Positions 9,161-17,369 are shown, counted from the first letter of the stretch. The stretch is 64,000 bases of DNA from Streptomyces luomodiensis (GCF_031679605.1 NZ_CP117522.1:868001-932000), one strand, 5' to 3'. Numbers and translations: made by a program. Notes: generated by a model from the letters alone, not told the origin.

Positions 9161-10429
9161 GTGATCATAAAGAAACGTCTGGCGACAGGCGCGTTGGGGC
9201 TGCTCGCGGCTCTCGCCTGCGGCCTGATATCCCCTCCCGCCGCCATGGCCGGTGAACCGTCGGCCGATTCCCCCAAGGTCGAGCTGGTGCTCGACGTCAG
9301 TGGCTCCATGCGGGCCCGCGACGTCGACGGCGCCTCCCGGATGGCGGCCGCGAAGCAGGCGTTCAACGAGGTGCTGGACGCCACACCGGAAGAGGTACGG
9401 CTGGGCATCCGCACCCTCGGCGCCAACTACCCGGGCAAGGACCGCGAGACCGGCTGCCAGGACAGCGAACAGCTCTACCCGGTGGGCCAGGTGGACCGCA
9501 CCGAGGCCAAGGCGGCCGTCGCCACGCTGAGCCCCACCGGCTGGACGCCCATCGGACTCGCGCTGCGCGGGGCGTCCAAGGACCTCTCCAGCGGCGAGGG
9601 GACCCGCCGGATCGTACTGATCACGGACGGCGAGGACTCCTGCGGCCTGCCCGATCCCTGCGATGTGGCCCGGGAACTGGCCGCCCAGGGCACCCATCTG
9701 GTCGTCGACACGCTCGGGCTGACGCTGGACAGCAAGGTCCGCGAGCAGCTCAGCTGCATCGCCGAGGCCACCGGTGGCACCTATACCGCGATCCAGCACC
9801 GGGACCAGCTCTCCAGCCGTATCAAGCAGCTGGTCCGGCGCTCCGCCGACACCCCCGCGGAGGCACCCACGCCGGTACAGGGCGCCGCGCAGTGCGCCAA
9901 GGCCCCGTACCTGGGCTCGGGCCTCTACAGCGACCGGGAGAGCTTCGGCGAGCACCGCTGGTACCGGATGCGGGTGGCGCCCGGTCAGGAGCTGCGGGCC
10001 TCGGCGAGCGTGGCCGCGGACCGTGCCGTCGACCCCGACTACGGCGTTCTGCTGCGGGCGGTGACCCCGGGCGGCCGGGAGCTGGTGCGCGGCAGTGAGG
10101 CGGGCAGCGGCCGTACGGACGTCATCTCCAGCGGGCTGCGCTATCCGATCGCCGACGCGGACGACGACGAGGACACCACCGAACGGACCGTGTGCCTGGA
10201 GCTGAGCCAGTCGTTCTCCGCACCCGCTTCCGTCAAGCGCACTCCGGGCCTTCCGGTGGAGCTGGCCGTCGATGTGGTCGGCAACGACGATCCGCCCGCC
10301 GACGTGGCCGCCTTCGGCCTGGGCCGCGGCTGGGTGCTGCTGGGCGTGCTCACCGTGGGCGGACTGCTCGTGGGGTTGCTGTGGGGCTGGCTGGCCCGCT
10401 GGCGTGTCACCGTCTGGAGGACCAACTGA
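9161..10429 (+). CDS. Secreted, membrane-anchored von Willebrand factor type A domain protein
   Basis: The 422-residue protein begins with a signal peptide (KKRLATGALGLLAALACGL, cleavage likely after AMA at about residue 30). A VWA domain spans about residues 38-215, with an intact metal-ion-dependent adhesion site DVSGS and ITDGEDSC. Cys residues in the domain (DSCGLPDPC, LSCIAEA) suggest disulfides outside the cell. A region without recognised family follows. A C-terminal transmembrane helix (WVLLGVLTVGGLLVGLLWGW) ends in a short basic tail. VWA domains bind proteins in a metal-dependent manner, so a surface adhesion or assembly role is likely. The stop overlaps the start of the next gene (TGATG), and the two products probably work together. 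Confidence 0.88.
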   Translation: MIIKKRLATGALGLLAALACGLISPPAAMAGEPSADSPKVELVLDVSGSMRARDVDGASRMAAAKQAFNEVLDATPEEVRLGIRTLGANYPGKDRETGCQDSEQLYPVGQVDRTEAKAAVATLSPTGWTPIGLALRGASKDLSSGEGTRRIVLITDGEDSCGLPDPCDVARELAAQGTHLVVDTLGLTLDSKVREQLSCIAEATGGTYTAIQHRDQLSSRIKQLVRRSADTPAEAPTPVQGAAQCAKAPYLGSGLYSDRESFGEHRWYRMRVAPGQELRASASVAADRAVDPDYGVLLRAVTPGGRELVRGSEAGSGRTDVISSGLRYPIADADDDEDTTERTVCLELSQSFSAPASVKRTPGLPVELAVDVVGNDDPPADVAAFGLGRGWVLLGVLTVGGLLVGLLWGWLARWRVTVWRTN

Positions 10430-11295
10430 TGCGAGCCCTGCGTACCGTGGGCGCCGCGCTCACCCTGTGCGCCGCCGCCTGGCTGACCGCCGCCGCCCCG
10501 GCGGCCGCCGACAGTGCGGACGGCAAGGACGGCAAGGACGCGCCCACCGAGGCGGGCACGGACTTCCGTACCGCCACCGAGATCGAGCCGGGTCAGAAGG
10601 CCACCGCGGCGGCCTCCACCGGCGACTATCTGTACTGGGTGTTCCCGGCCGCCGCCGGGCAGGTCCCCAAGGTCGAGGCGACGCTGAAGCTGCCCGACGC
10701 GTCGAGCCGGCACGGCAGCGCCACCTGGCAGCTCGATGTCTACGACGGTCTGCGCCGCCACCAGGCGTGTGCCTCGGGCACACCGACGCGCAAGGCGGCC
10801 CAGCAGGACGAGTCGGTCACCGTCAGCTGCACCCTGCGCCAGGTGCGGTCCTGGTCCGAACGCTGGGCCAACGACCCGCTCCAGGGCGCCTATTACGTGC
10901 GGCTCACCGTCGTCGACCTGCCCGACCAGGACCTCGGGCTGCCGATCGACGCCGAGGTCGAGGCGTCCGTGGGGGACACGGGCGGGGCACACGCCGACGG
11001 CGGGGACGTGACCCCGCTCAACCCGGTGCTACGGGCCGGCACGGCCCCCCAGACGGGCTCCGAGTCGACGGACGACACGTCCTCGGATTCCCCGTCGGGT
11101 GCCGAGGACGACGGCAAGGACGGGGACGTGCCGCACGCGGTCGCCGAGCCGGAGGACGGCTGGGGCTCCGGCTGGTGGTCGGACCGATGGGTGTGGACCG
11201 TGATCGGCGCGGCGCTGGCGGCGCTCGCCGGGGTGGGCGGCTACACCCTCACCCGGGGGCCGCGATCCTCGGGCCGCCCACCGATCGACGCTTGA
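10429..11295 (+). CDS. Secreted, membrane-anchored protein coupled to the VWA protein
   Basis: The 288-residue product has a signal peptide (LRTVGAALTLCAAAWLTAAA, cleaved near AAA-DSA), an ordered-looking extracytoplasmic region to about residue 185, an acidic Ser/Asp/Gly-rich linker, and one C-terminal transmembrane helix (WVWTVIGAALAALAGVGG). I do not recognise the family of the folded part. GGAGGA lies 7 bases before the ATG, and the ATG overlaps the VWA stop codon. The shared layout (signal peptide, ectodomain, C-terminal anchor) and the coupling suggest a two-protein surface complex. Confidence 0.82.
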   Translation: MRALRTVGAALTLCAAAWLTAAAPAAADSADGKDGKDAPTEAGTDFRTATEIEPGQKATAAASTGDYLYWVFPAAAGQVPKVEATLKLPDASSRHGSATWQLDVYDGLRRHQACASGTPTRKAAQQDESVTVSCTLRQVRSWSERWANDPLQGAYYVRLTVVDLPDQDLGLPIDAEVEASVGDTGGAHADGGDVTPLNPVLRAGTAPQTGSESTDDTSSDSPSGAEDDGKDGDVPHAVAEPEDGWGSGWWSDRWVWTVIGAALAALAGVGGYTLTRGPRSSGRPPIDA

Positions 11296-11380
11296 CCCGA
11301 TATCGAACCTATCCACCCCATCCAACCTATCCGACCCATCCGTCCTACCTGTCTTGCCTGTCCCACCTGTCCCATCTGGC
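11296..11380 (+). repeat. Pyrimidine-rich degenerate short repeats
   Basis: Directly after the stop, the plus strand is almost pure C/T with some A. It carries repeated near-decamers of the type ACCTATCC, CCCATCC and CCTGTCC through to about 11380, just before the terminator hairpin. There is no open reading frame of interest. Confidence 0.5.
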
Positions 11381-11393
11381 CTGATGTCCGGAA

Positions 11394-11438
11394 TCGGCGC
11401 GCGGTCCGCACGAGACAACCGTGCGGACCGCGCGCCGA
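11394..11438. terminator. Strong bidirectional terminator hairpin
   Basis: A perfect 19-bp stem pairs 11394-11412 (begins TCGGCGCGCGG) with 11420-11438 across a 7-base loop (AGACAAC). It sits between the convergent VWA operon and the TerD-like gene. Confidence 0.8.
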
Positions 11439-11462
11439 ACCGGGGCCCGTTCGCCCCGCTGC

Positions 11463-11993
11463 TCAGGAATAGTTCTTGCCCATGAGGTGTGCGAAGTCTT
11501 CGGGGGCCGCATCGAATCCACGAATAGCGCTCTGAATTCCCCATTCCCCCGAGTCGCCCCGGGTGAATACCGCGACCGTGGCGGCAGTGGCTTCCGAGAC
11601 ACCGGTGAAGTCGCTCTTAATGAGCTCGGTGTATCCGTCGAGAATCCGGACGCTGGTGTTCGGGACATCTCCGAACGTCTTCCGCCCCGAGCGCTGCTGG
11701 ATGGCTATCCCGACGACCACCCGCGAGTATTCGGACGACAGCCGTTCGAGTTCGAGGGTCATGGACTCGTCGGTGCCCAAGCCCTGACCGGTACGGCTGT
11801 CCCTGTTGAGGTTGATGGTGCCGTCCGGTGAGCGGCTGTCGAAGTGGACGAGATAGGCGGGCTCACCGTACGGATCCGTGGCGCGGTATGTCCCGGCCAC
11901 GATGTCGAGATCGTTGGGCGGCTCGCCGGTGGGACTCGGATCCCACTTGAGCGCCACCTCGATTTTCCGAAGCCCCTTGTTGAGACCAGTCAC
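11463..11993 (-). CDS. TerD-family protein (tellurium resistance / stress domain)
   Basis: The 176-residue product matches the TerD fold. It has an N-terminal KGLRKIEVALKWDPS strand region, a Ca2+-site-like acidic segment PPNDLDI (residues about 26-32), VHFDSRSPDG, the typical GLGTDESM, and a C-terminal FTRGDSGEWGI. TerD domains bind calcium and occur in tellurite resistance and in stress or development operons of actinomycetes. The start is GTG, preceded by GGGAAGGGAAG. It stands alone here, without TerA/B/C/Z or ATP-grasp partners. It is transcribed divergently from the BlaI-type repressor across 159 bp, so shared control is possible. Confidence 0.88.
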   Translation of the reverse strand: MTGLNKGLRKIEVALKWDPSPTGEPPNDLDIVAGTYRATDPYGEPAYLVHFDSRSPDGTINLNRDSRTGQGLGTDESMTLELERLSSEYSRVVVGIAIQQRSGRKTFGDVPNTSVRILDGYTELIKSDFTGVSEATAATVAVFTRGDSGEWGIQSAIRGFDAAPEDFAHLMGKNYS

Positions 11994-12127
11994 CCGGACT
12001 TCCCTTCCCTGGAACCGTGGAGATGTTGAATGCGCGTGGCGTCAAGCCTATCGCGAGCAGGGCGAGTTGAGGTTTTTCCGACAGCCGCGTGCGGCACCCC
12101 GCCGAGGGGTCTCTACTATGGGCCTCC

Positions 12128-12135
12128 GTACTAAC
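12128..12135. promoter_or_regulatory. Candidate BlaI-type operator half-site upstream of the repressor gene
   Basis: GTACTAAC lies just downstream of a -10-like TACTAT (12114-12119) and 17 bases before the repressor start. Its exact reverse complement recurs at 12654-12661 on the other side of the gene. BlaI-family operators contain TAC/GTA cores, so this is a plausible autoregulatory site, not a proven one. Confidence 0.4.
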
Positions 12136-12152
12136 GGCGGAAGGAAGCGTCC

Positions 12153-12521
12153 ATGCGACGGTTGGGGGAGCTCGAGGCGGAGATCATGGACCGCCTCTGG
12201 GCTTGGCAGCGTCCCACCACGGTGCGCGAGATCGTGGACGACATCAACGATCACCGCCCGGTCGCCTATACCACGGTGATGACCGTCGCCTCCATCCTCT
12301 ACAACAAGGGCTGGCTGCTGCGCGCCAAGGAGGGCCGGGCCTGGGTGTACTCACCGGTCCGCAGCCGCGAGGAGTACACCGCCGCCCTGATGGAGGACGC
12401 GCTCAGCACCAGCGAGGACCGCTCCGCCGCCCTCACCCACTTCGTCGAGCAGATGGGCCCGGAAGAGGTCAGCGCGCTGCGCAAGGCCCTGCGGGCCGCC
12501 GGGCGGCGCACCCAGTCGTGA
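12153..12521 (+). CDS. BlaI/MecI/CopY-family transcriptional repressor
   Basis: The 122-residue protein is a winged-helix repressor of the penicillinase type: RRLGELEAEIMDRLW at the N-terminus, recognition-helix region RPVAYTTVMTVASIL (about residues 35-49), the wing GRAWVYSP, and a C-terminal dimerisation part (ALTHFVEQMGPEEVSALRKAL). GGAAGGAAG precedes the ATG. In the classical system a BlaR1 sensor protease inactivates BlaI. No BlaR1 or beta-lactamase gene is next to it, so its target and inducer are unknown. Two GTACTAAC/GTTAGTAC elements flank the gene. Confidence 0.9.
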   Translation: MRRLGELEAEIMDRLWAWQRPTTVREIVDDINDHRPVAYTTVMTVASILYNKGWLLRAKEGRAWVYSPVRSREEYTAALMEDALSTSEDRSAALTHFVEQMGPEEVSALRKALRAAGRRTQS

Positions 12522-12694
12522 CCGCATGTCGACGGCCGCCGTTTGGCGCACTCTTTTTGCCAAGTGTTGACCGTTCCGTGGGTGTACCGGCAGCGTCACG
12601 CGCGATTCGGCCTCTATCGGCGCCACCCGGAGTCACACCTTTCCCCTAAGCCGGTTAGTACACGCACGGACCCCCGGGAGGTCGCCCGAGGCCC
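12522..12694. promoter_or_regulatory. Convergent gap holding a second GTTAGTAC element (12654-12661)
   Basis: The gap lies between the stop of the repressor gene and the stop of the leftward stress protein. The only notable element is GTTAGTAC, the exact inverse of the site upstream of the repressor. I see no clear hairpin terminator. Confidence 0.35.
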
Positions 12695-13174
12695 TCAGCC
12701 CTCCCGCATCGCGAGCCTGGCCAGCATGTTCTTCGCCTCCTCGGCCACCTCGGCATCCGCGACTACGTCATAGCGCGAGGCCACGATCTGACTGCGGGAG
12801 GCGAAATCGCGCTGTCCTCCGGTCATGGCATGACCGACAAAACCAAAGATCGCGCCGAAAATCGCCCCATAGACGACACCGCTCACCAGCAGCGCGATCA
12901 CACTGTGGGTCCCCGCGGCGAACACCGTCAGCAGCAGTCCGACGAGCAGCCCGAACCAGGCCCCCGTACCGGCCCCGGCCAGCGCGGCGCGGCCCCGGGT
13001 CAACCGTCTGAGGACCGTCTCGACCATCCGCAGATCGGTGCCGATGATGGCGATGTGCTCGACCGGGAACTTGTTGTCGGCCAGGAAGTCGACCGCGCGC
13101 TGGGCGCCGGCGTAGGTCGGGTACGAGCCGACGGCCGGACGGTCGACCGCCTCCGACGGCGGTTGCTGGGTCAT
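12695..13174 (-). CDS. General stress protein 17M-like membrane protein with glycine zipper
   Basis: The 159-residue product has an N-terminal domain like that of general stress protein 17M (YPTYAGAQRAVDFLADNKFP, then HIAIIGTDLRMVE). Two hydrophobic glycine-rich helices follow (WFGLLVGLLLTVFAAG and LLVSGVVYGAIFGAIFGFVG), ending in an Ala/Glu-rich tail. GGAGGG precedes the ATG. Such proteins are common in actinomycetes and are thought to be stress-related membrane proteins; the biochemical role is not known. The gene is monocistronic and leftward. Confidence 0.8.
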   Translation of the reverse strand: MTQQPPSEAVDRPAVGSYPTYAGAQRAVDFLADNKFPVEHIAIIGTDLRMVETVLRRLTRGRAALAGAGTGAWFGLLVGLLLTVFAAGTHSVIALLVSGVVYGAIFGAIFGFVGHAMTGGQRDFASRSQIVASRYDVVADAEVAEEAKNMLARLAMREG

Positions 13175-13491
13175 CGCATGGCTCCCTCCGTCAAAGAGAG
13201 CGTGCGCCCGCTCCGCGCCCCTCGCAACGGGAGCCCCTCGGGGGAGAGCGGAAGAACGCCCGCGGACGGTTCACGCCGCCGGAATTCCCTCAGCACTCCC
13301 CGCGCCTTTTTCCCGACCGGGACAACGGCGCACGATTCCCGGAAGCGGCCGGTCCTTTCCGTCGTGCGGAAAGCAAGCGGGGAAGGTGAGCGGGGCCGTG
13401 CGGACCTTACGTGTCGCGGGCGAGTGCCTCGATGTCCGCGGCGCTCGCCGGGCCCGCCGCGCCCCCGAGGAGGCGCGGCGGGCCGGCGATG
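13175..13491. other. Intergenic region, nothing clear
   Basis: This 317-bp stretch lies between the stress protein start and the stop of the small conserved gene. I see no RNA gene or strong hairpin. On the minus strand, codons at 13407-13510 read like a coding tail (ending AADIEALARDT) in a different frame from the upstream small gene; see the frameshift finding. Confidence 0.3.
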
Positions 13492-13827
13492 TCAGCGGCG
13501 AGTGGATCGGGGCCGGGCGGGGCCGGTGCGCTCGGCGTGGTCGGCGGGGCTGGTCTGATCGGTGTGGAGGAGGGAACGCACCATGCGGCAGGTGGTGGCG
13601 GAGGGCGGATGCACCCCGATCCGCGCCGCGGTGGAGCGTATCTTGCGGTTGGGCGCCTGCTCGGGGCGGTAGACACCGGAGTTGAGCAGCGCGATGGCCA
13701 GGCGCATGGCCTTCAGACGGCGGTTGTGGGACTCGTACCACTCACGCGGGCGCCCTGCGGGCATCCGCTTCTTCGGCAAGGTCGGAAAGCTCGGCAGATC
13801 CTGAAGAGGGGGTCCGGCAACGGCCAT
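13492..13827 (-). CDS. Small conserved basic protein of unknown function
   Basis: The 111-residue reading begins at an ATG with a perfect AGGAGG site 7 bases upstream, which decides the start over the in-frame one at 13866. The central part (RPREWYESHNRRLKAMRLA, then NSGVYRPEQAPNRKIRSTAA) is basic, probably helical, and looks like a conserved actinobacterial small protein. I know of no function for it. The last 20 residues are Arg/Pro-rich and less protein-like, and another frame continues with coding character, so the C-terminus may be altered by a frameshift near 13508-13524. Confidence 0.7.
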   Translation of the reverse strand: MAVAGPPLQDLPSFPTLPKKRMPAGRPREWYESHNRRLKAMRLAIALLNSGVYRPEQAPNRKIRSTAARIGVHPPSATTCRMVRSLLHTDQTSPADHAERTGPARPRSTRR

Positions 13828-13949
13828 CGGCAGCCTCCTGAGATGGTCGGGAAACCTTCCCTTCAACTGCCTCCATTCTACGTCCGGGCACTGACAAAGT
13901 CCCCTGGTCAGGCGCCGTTCCGGGGCATTGTCGCGATACCGTGTGCGGC

Positions 13950-14318
13950 ATGGAGATCTGGATCAATCCGGCATGCTCGAAGTGCCGTAGCGCACTGACC
14001 CTGCTCGACGCGGAGGGCGCCGGCTACACCGTCCGCCGCTATCTCGAGGACGTCCCCAGCCAGGACGAGATCCGCGCGGTGCTCGGCCGGCTCGGGCTGG
14101 AGCCCTGGGACATCACCCGGACCCAGGAGGCCGCCGCGAAGGAGCTCGGTATGAAGGACTGGCCACGTGAGGAGGGCGCACGGGACCGCTGGATCGCGGC
14201 GCTCGCCGAGCACCCCAAGCTCATCCAGCGCCCCATCATCACGGCGGACGACGGTTCGGCGGTGGTGGGGCGTACCGAGGAGGCGGTACGGGAGGCGCTG
14301 TCCCGGTCCCGGGGGTGA
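13950..14318 (+). CDS. ArsC/Spx-family thioredoxin-like protein (arsenate reductase-like)
   Basis: This 122-residue protein has a thioredoxin-like fold with an N-terminal redox motif CSKC (WINPACSKCRSALTLLD) and a C-terminal segment LIQRPIITADDG that holds the Arg conserved in ArsC and YffB proteins. Classical ArsC has CGTSR, so CSKC suggests a redox or stress regulator or an unusual reductase, not proven arsenate reduction. There are no ars operon partners nearby. I use the ATG at 13950; a GTG at 13941 is in frame, and neither has a strong ribosome site. Confidence 0.82.
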   Translation: MEIWINPACSKCRSALTLLDAEGAGYTVRRYLEDVPSQDEIRAVLGRLGLEPWDITRTQEAAAKELGMKDWPREEGARDRWIAALAEHPKLIQRPIITADDGSAVVGRTEEAVREALSRSRG

Positions 14319-14330
14319 CCGGCGTGCGCG

Positions 14331-14369
14331 CGCCCCGGCGTCCCGTCGACGACACGGGAGGCCGGGGCG
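14331..14369. terminator. Terminator hairpin after the ArsC-like gene
   Basis: CGCCCCGGC (14331-14339) pairs with GCCGGGGCG (14361-14369). An inner CCCGT/ACGGG stem closes a 7-base loop. It lies 12 bp after the stop. Confidence 0.6.
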
Positions 14370-14374
14370 TGCGG

Positions 14375-14470
14375 TGCCCGGTACGGAAACCGCCTCGGTA
14401 CAGAAGCTGTCTCGGTACAGAAGCCGCCTCGGTGGAGTCGCCTCGGTACGGAGCGGCCTCGGTGCGGTGG
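14375..14470. repeat. Degenerate ~16-bp tandem repeat, about six units
   Basis: Units of the form GCCTCGGTACAGAAGC recur with substitutions between the convergent ArsC-like and acyl-CoA synthetase genes. No coding function is apparent. Confidence 0.65.
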
Positions 14471-14475
14471 CCTGC

Positions 14476-16113
14476 TCAGCGGCGCCGCGAGGAGGCGGGC
14501 GGCTGCGGGCGCAGCAGGAACCGCTGCGTCTTGCCGCTGGAGGTCTTCGGCAGTTCGGCCACGAAGTGGACCTTCCGCGGATACGCGTGCTTGGCGTACC
14601 GCTCCCTGACCAGCTGCTGAAGCTCGGCGGCGAGCGCGTCGCCCGCCTCGGCGCCGGGGTACGGCACCACGAACGCCTCCACCACCTCGCCGTACTCCTC
14701 GTGCGGTACACCGACCACGGCGGCCTCCGCCACCGCGGCGTGCTCCAGCAGCACGGTCTCCACCTCGAAGGGGCCGATGCGGTAACCCGCCATCAGGATG
14801 ACGTCGTCGCCGCGCCCGGAGAAGAACAGATCGCCGTCCGCGTCCCGGGAGGCGGTGTCACCGGTGTAGAACCAGCGCCCGTCGGGGCTGAACTTGTCGG
14901 CGCTCCGCTCGGGGGCGCCGACGTAGCCCTTGAACCACATCAGCGGGGATTCGGCGATGTCCACCACGACCCGGCCGGGGACACCGGTGCGGGCGGGCGC
15001 GGAGTTGGTGTCCTCGCGCAGCACCTTCACCTCCCAGCCGGGCAGCGGACGGCCCATGGAACCGGACTTGATGTCGTCGCGCAGGGCCGGGTGCCAGGCG
15101 TGGGCGACCATCATGCCGCACTCGGTCGAACCGTAGTGGTCGCGCACCGGGACGCCGAGCGTCTCCCGCGCCCAGTCGACGACGTCCGGGGGCAGCGGTT
15201 CGCCGGCCGCGGAGCAGCAGCGCAGGCGCAGATCGCCGGGGGCGGGGATGCCGGAGCCGCGCAGCTTCCGGTAGACGGTGGGCCCGGCGGTGAAGTTGGT
15301 GACGCCGAACCGGGAGAGCACCTCCCAGGTGGACTCGGCCGAGAACAGGCTGTTCAGCAGCAACGCGCGCTGCCCGAGGGCGAGGGGGGCGATGATCGCG
15401 TAGTAGAGGCCGTACGCCCAGCCCGGGTCGGCGGCGTTCCAGAACACATCGGTGGGCCGGTGGTCCAGGCCGAACTGCTGGTACATCACGAAGCCCGCGA
15501 CGGCCCGCAGCGGGATCGGGACGGCCTTCGGGGTGCCTGCGGTACCGGAGGTGAACAGCTCCACGATGAGCCCGTCGCCGCCCACGGCCACCGGCTCGGA
15601 CAGCGGGGCGTGAGACTCGGCCAGCTCCGCGAAGGACAGATCGGTCCCGGTGACGGGCCCGGTGGTGACGATCCGCCAGGGGCGCTCGTCGGGGAAGCCC
15701 GACTCCGGGTCCAGCTTGGACCGCTGATCGGCATCGGTGATCACGACCTTGGTGTCGTTGCCCTTGATCCTCAGCGCGATGGCCGGCGGGGCGAACGCGG
15801 TGAACAGCGGCACCTGGACGGCCCCGAGCCGCCAGATCGCGAGGGAGGCGACCAGCAGTTCGGCGGATTTGCCCATCAAGGTGGCGACGCGGTCGCCCAC
15901 TCCGACTCCCAGGGCGGCCAGGGCACCGGCCATACGTGACGAGCGGTCACGAAGCTCCCCGTACGTCAGGTCGTGGCCGGTCATGTCCTTGCCCACCACC
16001 GTGAACGCGACCGCGTCGTCCGGATGGCTGTCGCACAGCAGGTACGCGGTGTTCGCCGCAGGCTCACCGAAGGTCTTGAGCAGGTCAGCCATGCGCTGTT
16101 CTGGGCTGGTCAA
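14476..16113 (-). CDS. Acyl-CoA synthetase / AMP-dependent ligase
   Basis: This 545-residue ANL-superfamily enzyme activates a carboxylic acid with ATP and forms the CoA thioester. Motifs seen are the P-loop ELFTSGTAGTPKAV, the adenine-binding YGSTECGMM, the hinge region FYTGDTASRD with GRGDDVILMAGYRIGP, and the C-terminal catalytic Lys in KTSSGKTQR. Length and motifs fit the acetyl/medium-chain acyl-CoA synthetase group. I favour the TTG start at 16113 because AGGAG lies 5 bases upstream; an internal ATG at 16092 would shorten the protein by 7 residues and has no site. The gene is monocistronic. A role in supplying acyl-CoA to the polyketide cluster is possible but not shown. Confidence 0.9.
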   Translation of the reverse strand: MTSPEQRMADLLKTFGEPAANTAYLLCDSHPDDAVAFTVVGKDMTGHDLTYGELRDRSSRMAGALAALGVGVGDRVATLMGKSAELLVASLAIWRLGAVQVPLFTAFAPPAIALRIKGNDTKVVITDADQRSKLDPESGFPDERPWRIVTTGPVTGTDLSFAELAESHAPLSEPVAVGGDGLIVELFTSGTAGTPKAVPIPLRAVAGFVMYQQFGLDHRPTDVFWNAADPGWAYGLYYAIIAPLALGQRALLLNSLFSAESTWEVLSRFGVTNFTAGPTVYRKLRGSGIPAPGDLRLRCCSAAGEPLPPDVVDWARETLGVPVRDHYGSTECGMMVAHAWHPALRDDIKSGSMGRPLPGWEVKVLREDTNSAPARTGVPGRVVVDIAESPLMWFKGYVGAPERSADKFSPDGRWFYTGDTASRDADGDLFFSGRGDDVILMAGYRIGPFEVETVLLEHAAVAEAAVVGVPHEEYGEVVEAFVVPYPGAEAGDALAAELQQLVRERYAKHAYPRKVHFVAELPKTSSGKTQRFLLRPQPPASSRRR

Positions 16114-16391
16114 GAGGGCTCCTAGTGCTGGTATCCACGAGTGGCGCCGGACGGGAGGAAGAACCGGCGCCCGGCTCGGGGAGCGCGGACGCGCCTGGCC
16201 CTCCGGGGGGGGCTGTTCCCGGGTGTGCCGCACCGAAGTCCCGGACCGGCGGCGGCCTCCCGTTGGCCTGTACACGCTATCGCGCTTCCGCATCGGCCCG
16301 GCAGCCGTACCCCGGTACCGAGACCGGGACGATATCGGCAGGCCGGAGCGGAGGGCGCTGGGTCGGGCACCGCGCGGGTAGCGTGGCCGCC
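16114..16391. promoter_or_regulatory. Divergent intergenic region
   Basis: This 278-bp gap lies between the leftward acyl-CoA synthetase and the rightward unknown gene and must hold both promoters. A weak -10-like TAGCGT lies just upstream of the ATG at 16392. Nothing else stands out. Confidence 0.3.
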
Positions 16392-17213
16392 ATGTGTGTC
16401 TCCATGGACCGGGCCGAGTTCTCCGGCACGACGGTGTACGCCGGACGCCGCCACCATCCGGCACACGGTCTGATCCACGTCCTGGGCTACCAGAACACGG
16501 CGCACAACCTCGCCGACGGCCCCAACGCCATGCTGCTGCATCTGCCCGCCCTGCCCATGACCCGGGAGAACTTCCTCTCGGCCGGCCGCTGCCAGGACAT
16601 CCTGACCCGGATGGTGGACGCGGTGCGCCCGCGCCCGGTGGCCGCGGACGACCAGATGGCCTGGATGGGATGGGAACCACGCCCGGCGGTCGAGGTGTTC
16701 GACCACGACGTCTACACGGTGCTGCTCGCCGCCGACGCCACGCTCATCCCGTCCGCGCTCACCCGCGTCCCACGGCGGAAGCGGCCCCGGATCGACCCGC
16801 GGCTGCTGGAGTTCTACGCGGACCGGTACCCCTGCCACACCCTCGCGGTGTGCTGTTTCGACAACGCCGACGCGCGGCGCGCCAAGCCGCTGCTGATGTG
16901 GTACGAACCCCTCGAACCCGATCGGCTGACCGTGCCGGCGCTGGACTGCCACACGGGCGGCCCGCCCGATCCGGACGCGGAGGTGGCCGTGGACCACTGG
17001 GTGCTGTTCGGCACCGACGAGGCCCCGGAGGGATGGGGCGAGCCCGTGGACTACCCCGCCGGGATGCGCCATGAGTTGCGCTCGTACCTTCCCGGCACCG
17101 TCGTGGGCGCCTACTTCGGCGACCGGCTGCTGAGCAACGGCGACTTCGCCATCGGCCATGACGACCTCCTCGCCGGGGATCTGAGCCGGGTGCGACGACT
17201 GCGGCCCGGCTGA
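16392..17213 (+). CDS. Protein of unknown function (273 aa)
   Basis: I do not recognise this family. The product starts MCVSMDRAEF, so Cys2 could become N-terminal after Met removal. It has no signal peptide or membrane helix. Recognisable stretches are HPAHGLIHVLGYQNTAHN, the aromatic WMGWEPRPAVEVFDHD, and a C-terminal GTVVGAYFGDRLLSNGDFAI. Codon use is typical for the region and the reading frame is clean over its full length, so the gene is real. There is no strong Shine-Dalgarno site before the ATG. It lies between divergent acyl-CoA synthetase and co-directional metalloprotease genes, with 156 bp before the latter. Confidence 0.75.
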   Translation: MCVSMDRAEFSGTTVYAGRRHHPAHGLIHVLGYQNTAHNLADGPNAMLLHLPALPMTRENFLSAGRCQDILTRMVDAVRPRPVAADDQMAWMGWEPRPAVEVFDHDVYTVLLAADATLIPSALTRVPRRKRPRIDPRLLEFYADRYPCHTLAVCCFDNADARRAKPLLMWYEPLEPDRLTVPALDCHTGGPPDPDAEVAVDHWVLFGTDEAPEGWGEPVDYPAGMRHELRSYLPGTVVGAYFGDRLLSNGDFAIGHDDLLAGDLSRVRRLRPG

Positions 17214-17369
17214 CCACGGCGGGCCACGGCCTCCTTCGCGACGGCCCCAGCCGTCACCGCTCCACTCTGGCGTCACTTTCTGCCCCGCCTTACCGTGGGG
17301 CAGCGGTAGGCATACCGCCCGCACGGCTTGTCATGTTCGAGCTCCACGACGCCCGACACGAGGTGAGCC

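Noticed and set aside
14375..14470. CRISPR array
   Set aside because: Units are contiguous and degenerate with no spacers and no cas genes. The same holds for the arrays at 21000-21089 and 42829-42910.
17280..17303. CTGCCCC/GGGGCAG hairpin before the metalloprotease
   Set aside because: Only a 7-bp stem between co-directional genes; cannot tell terminator from chance.
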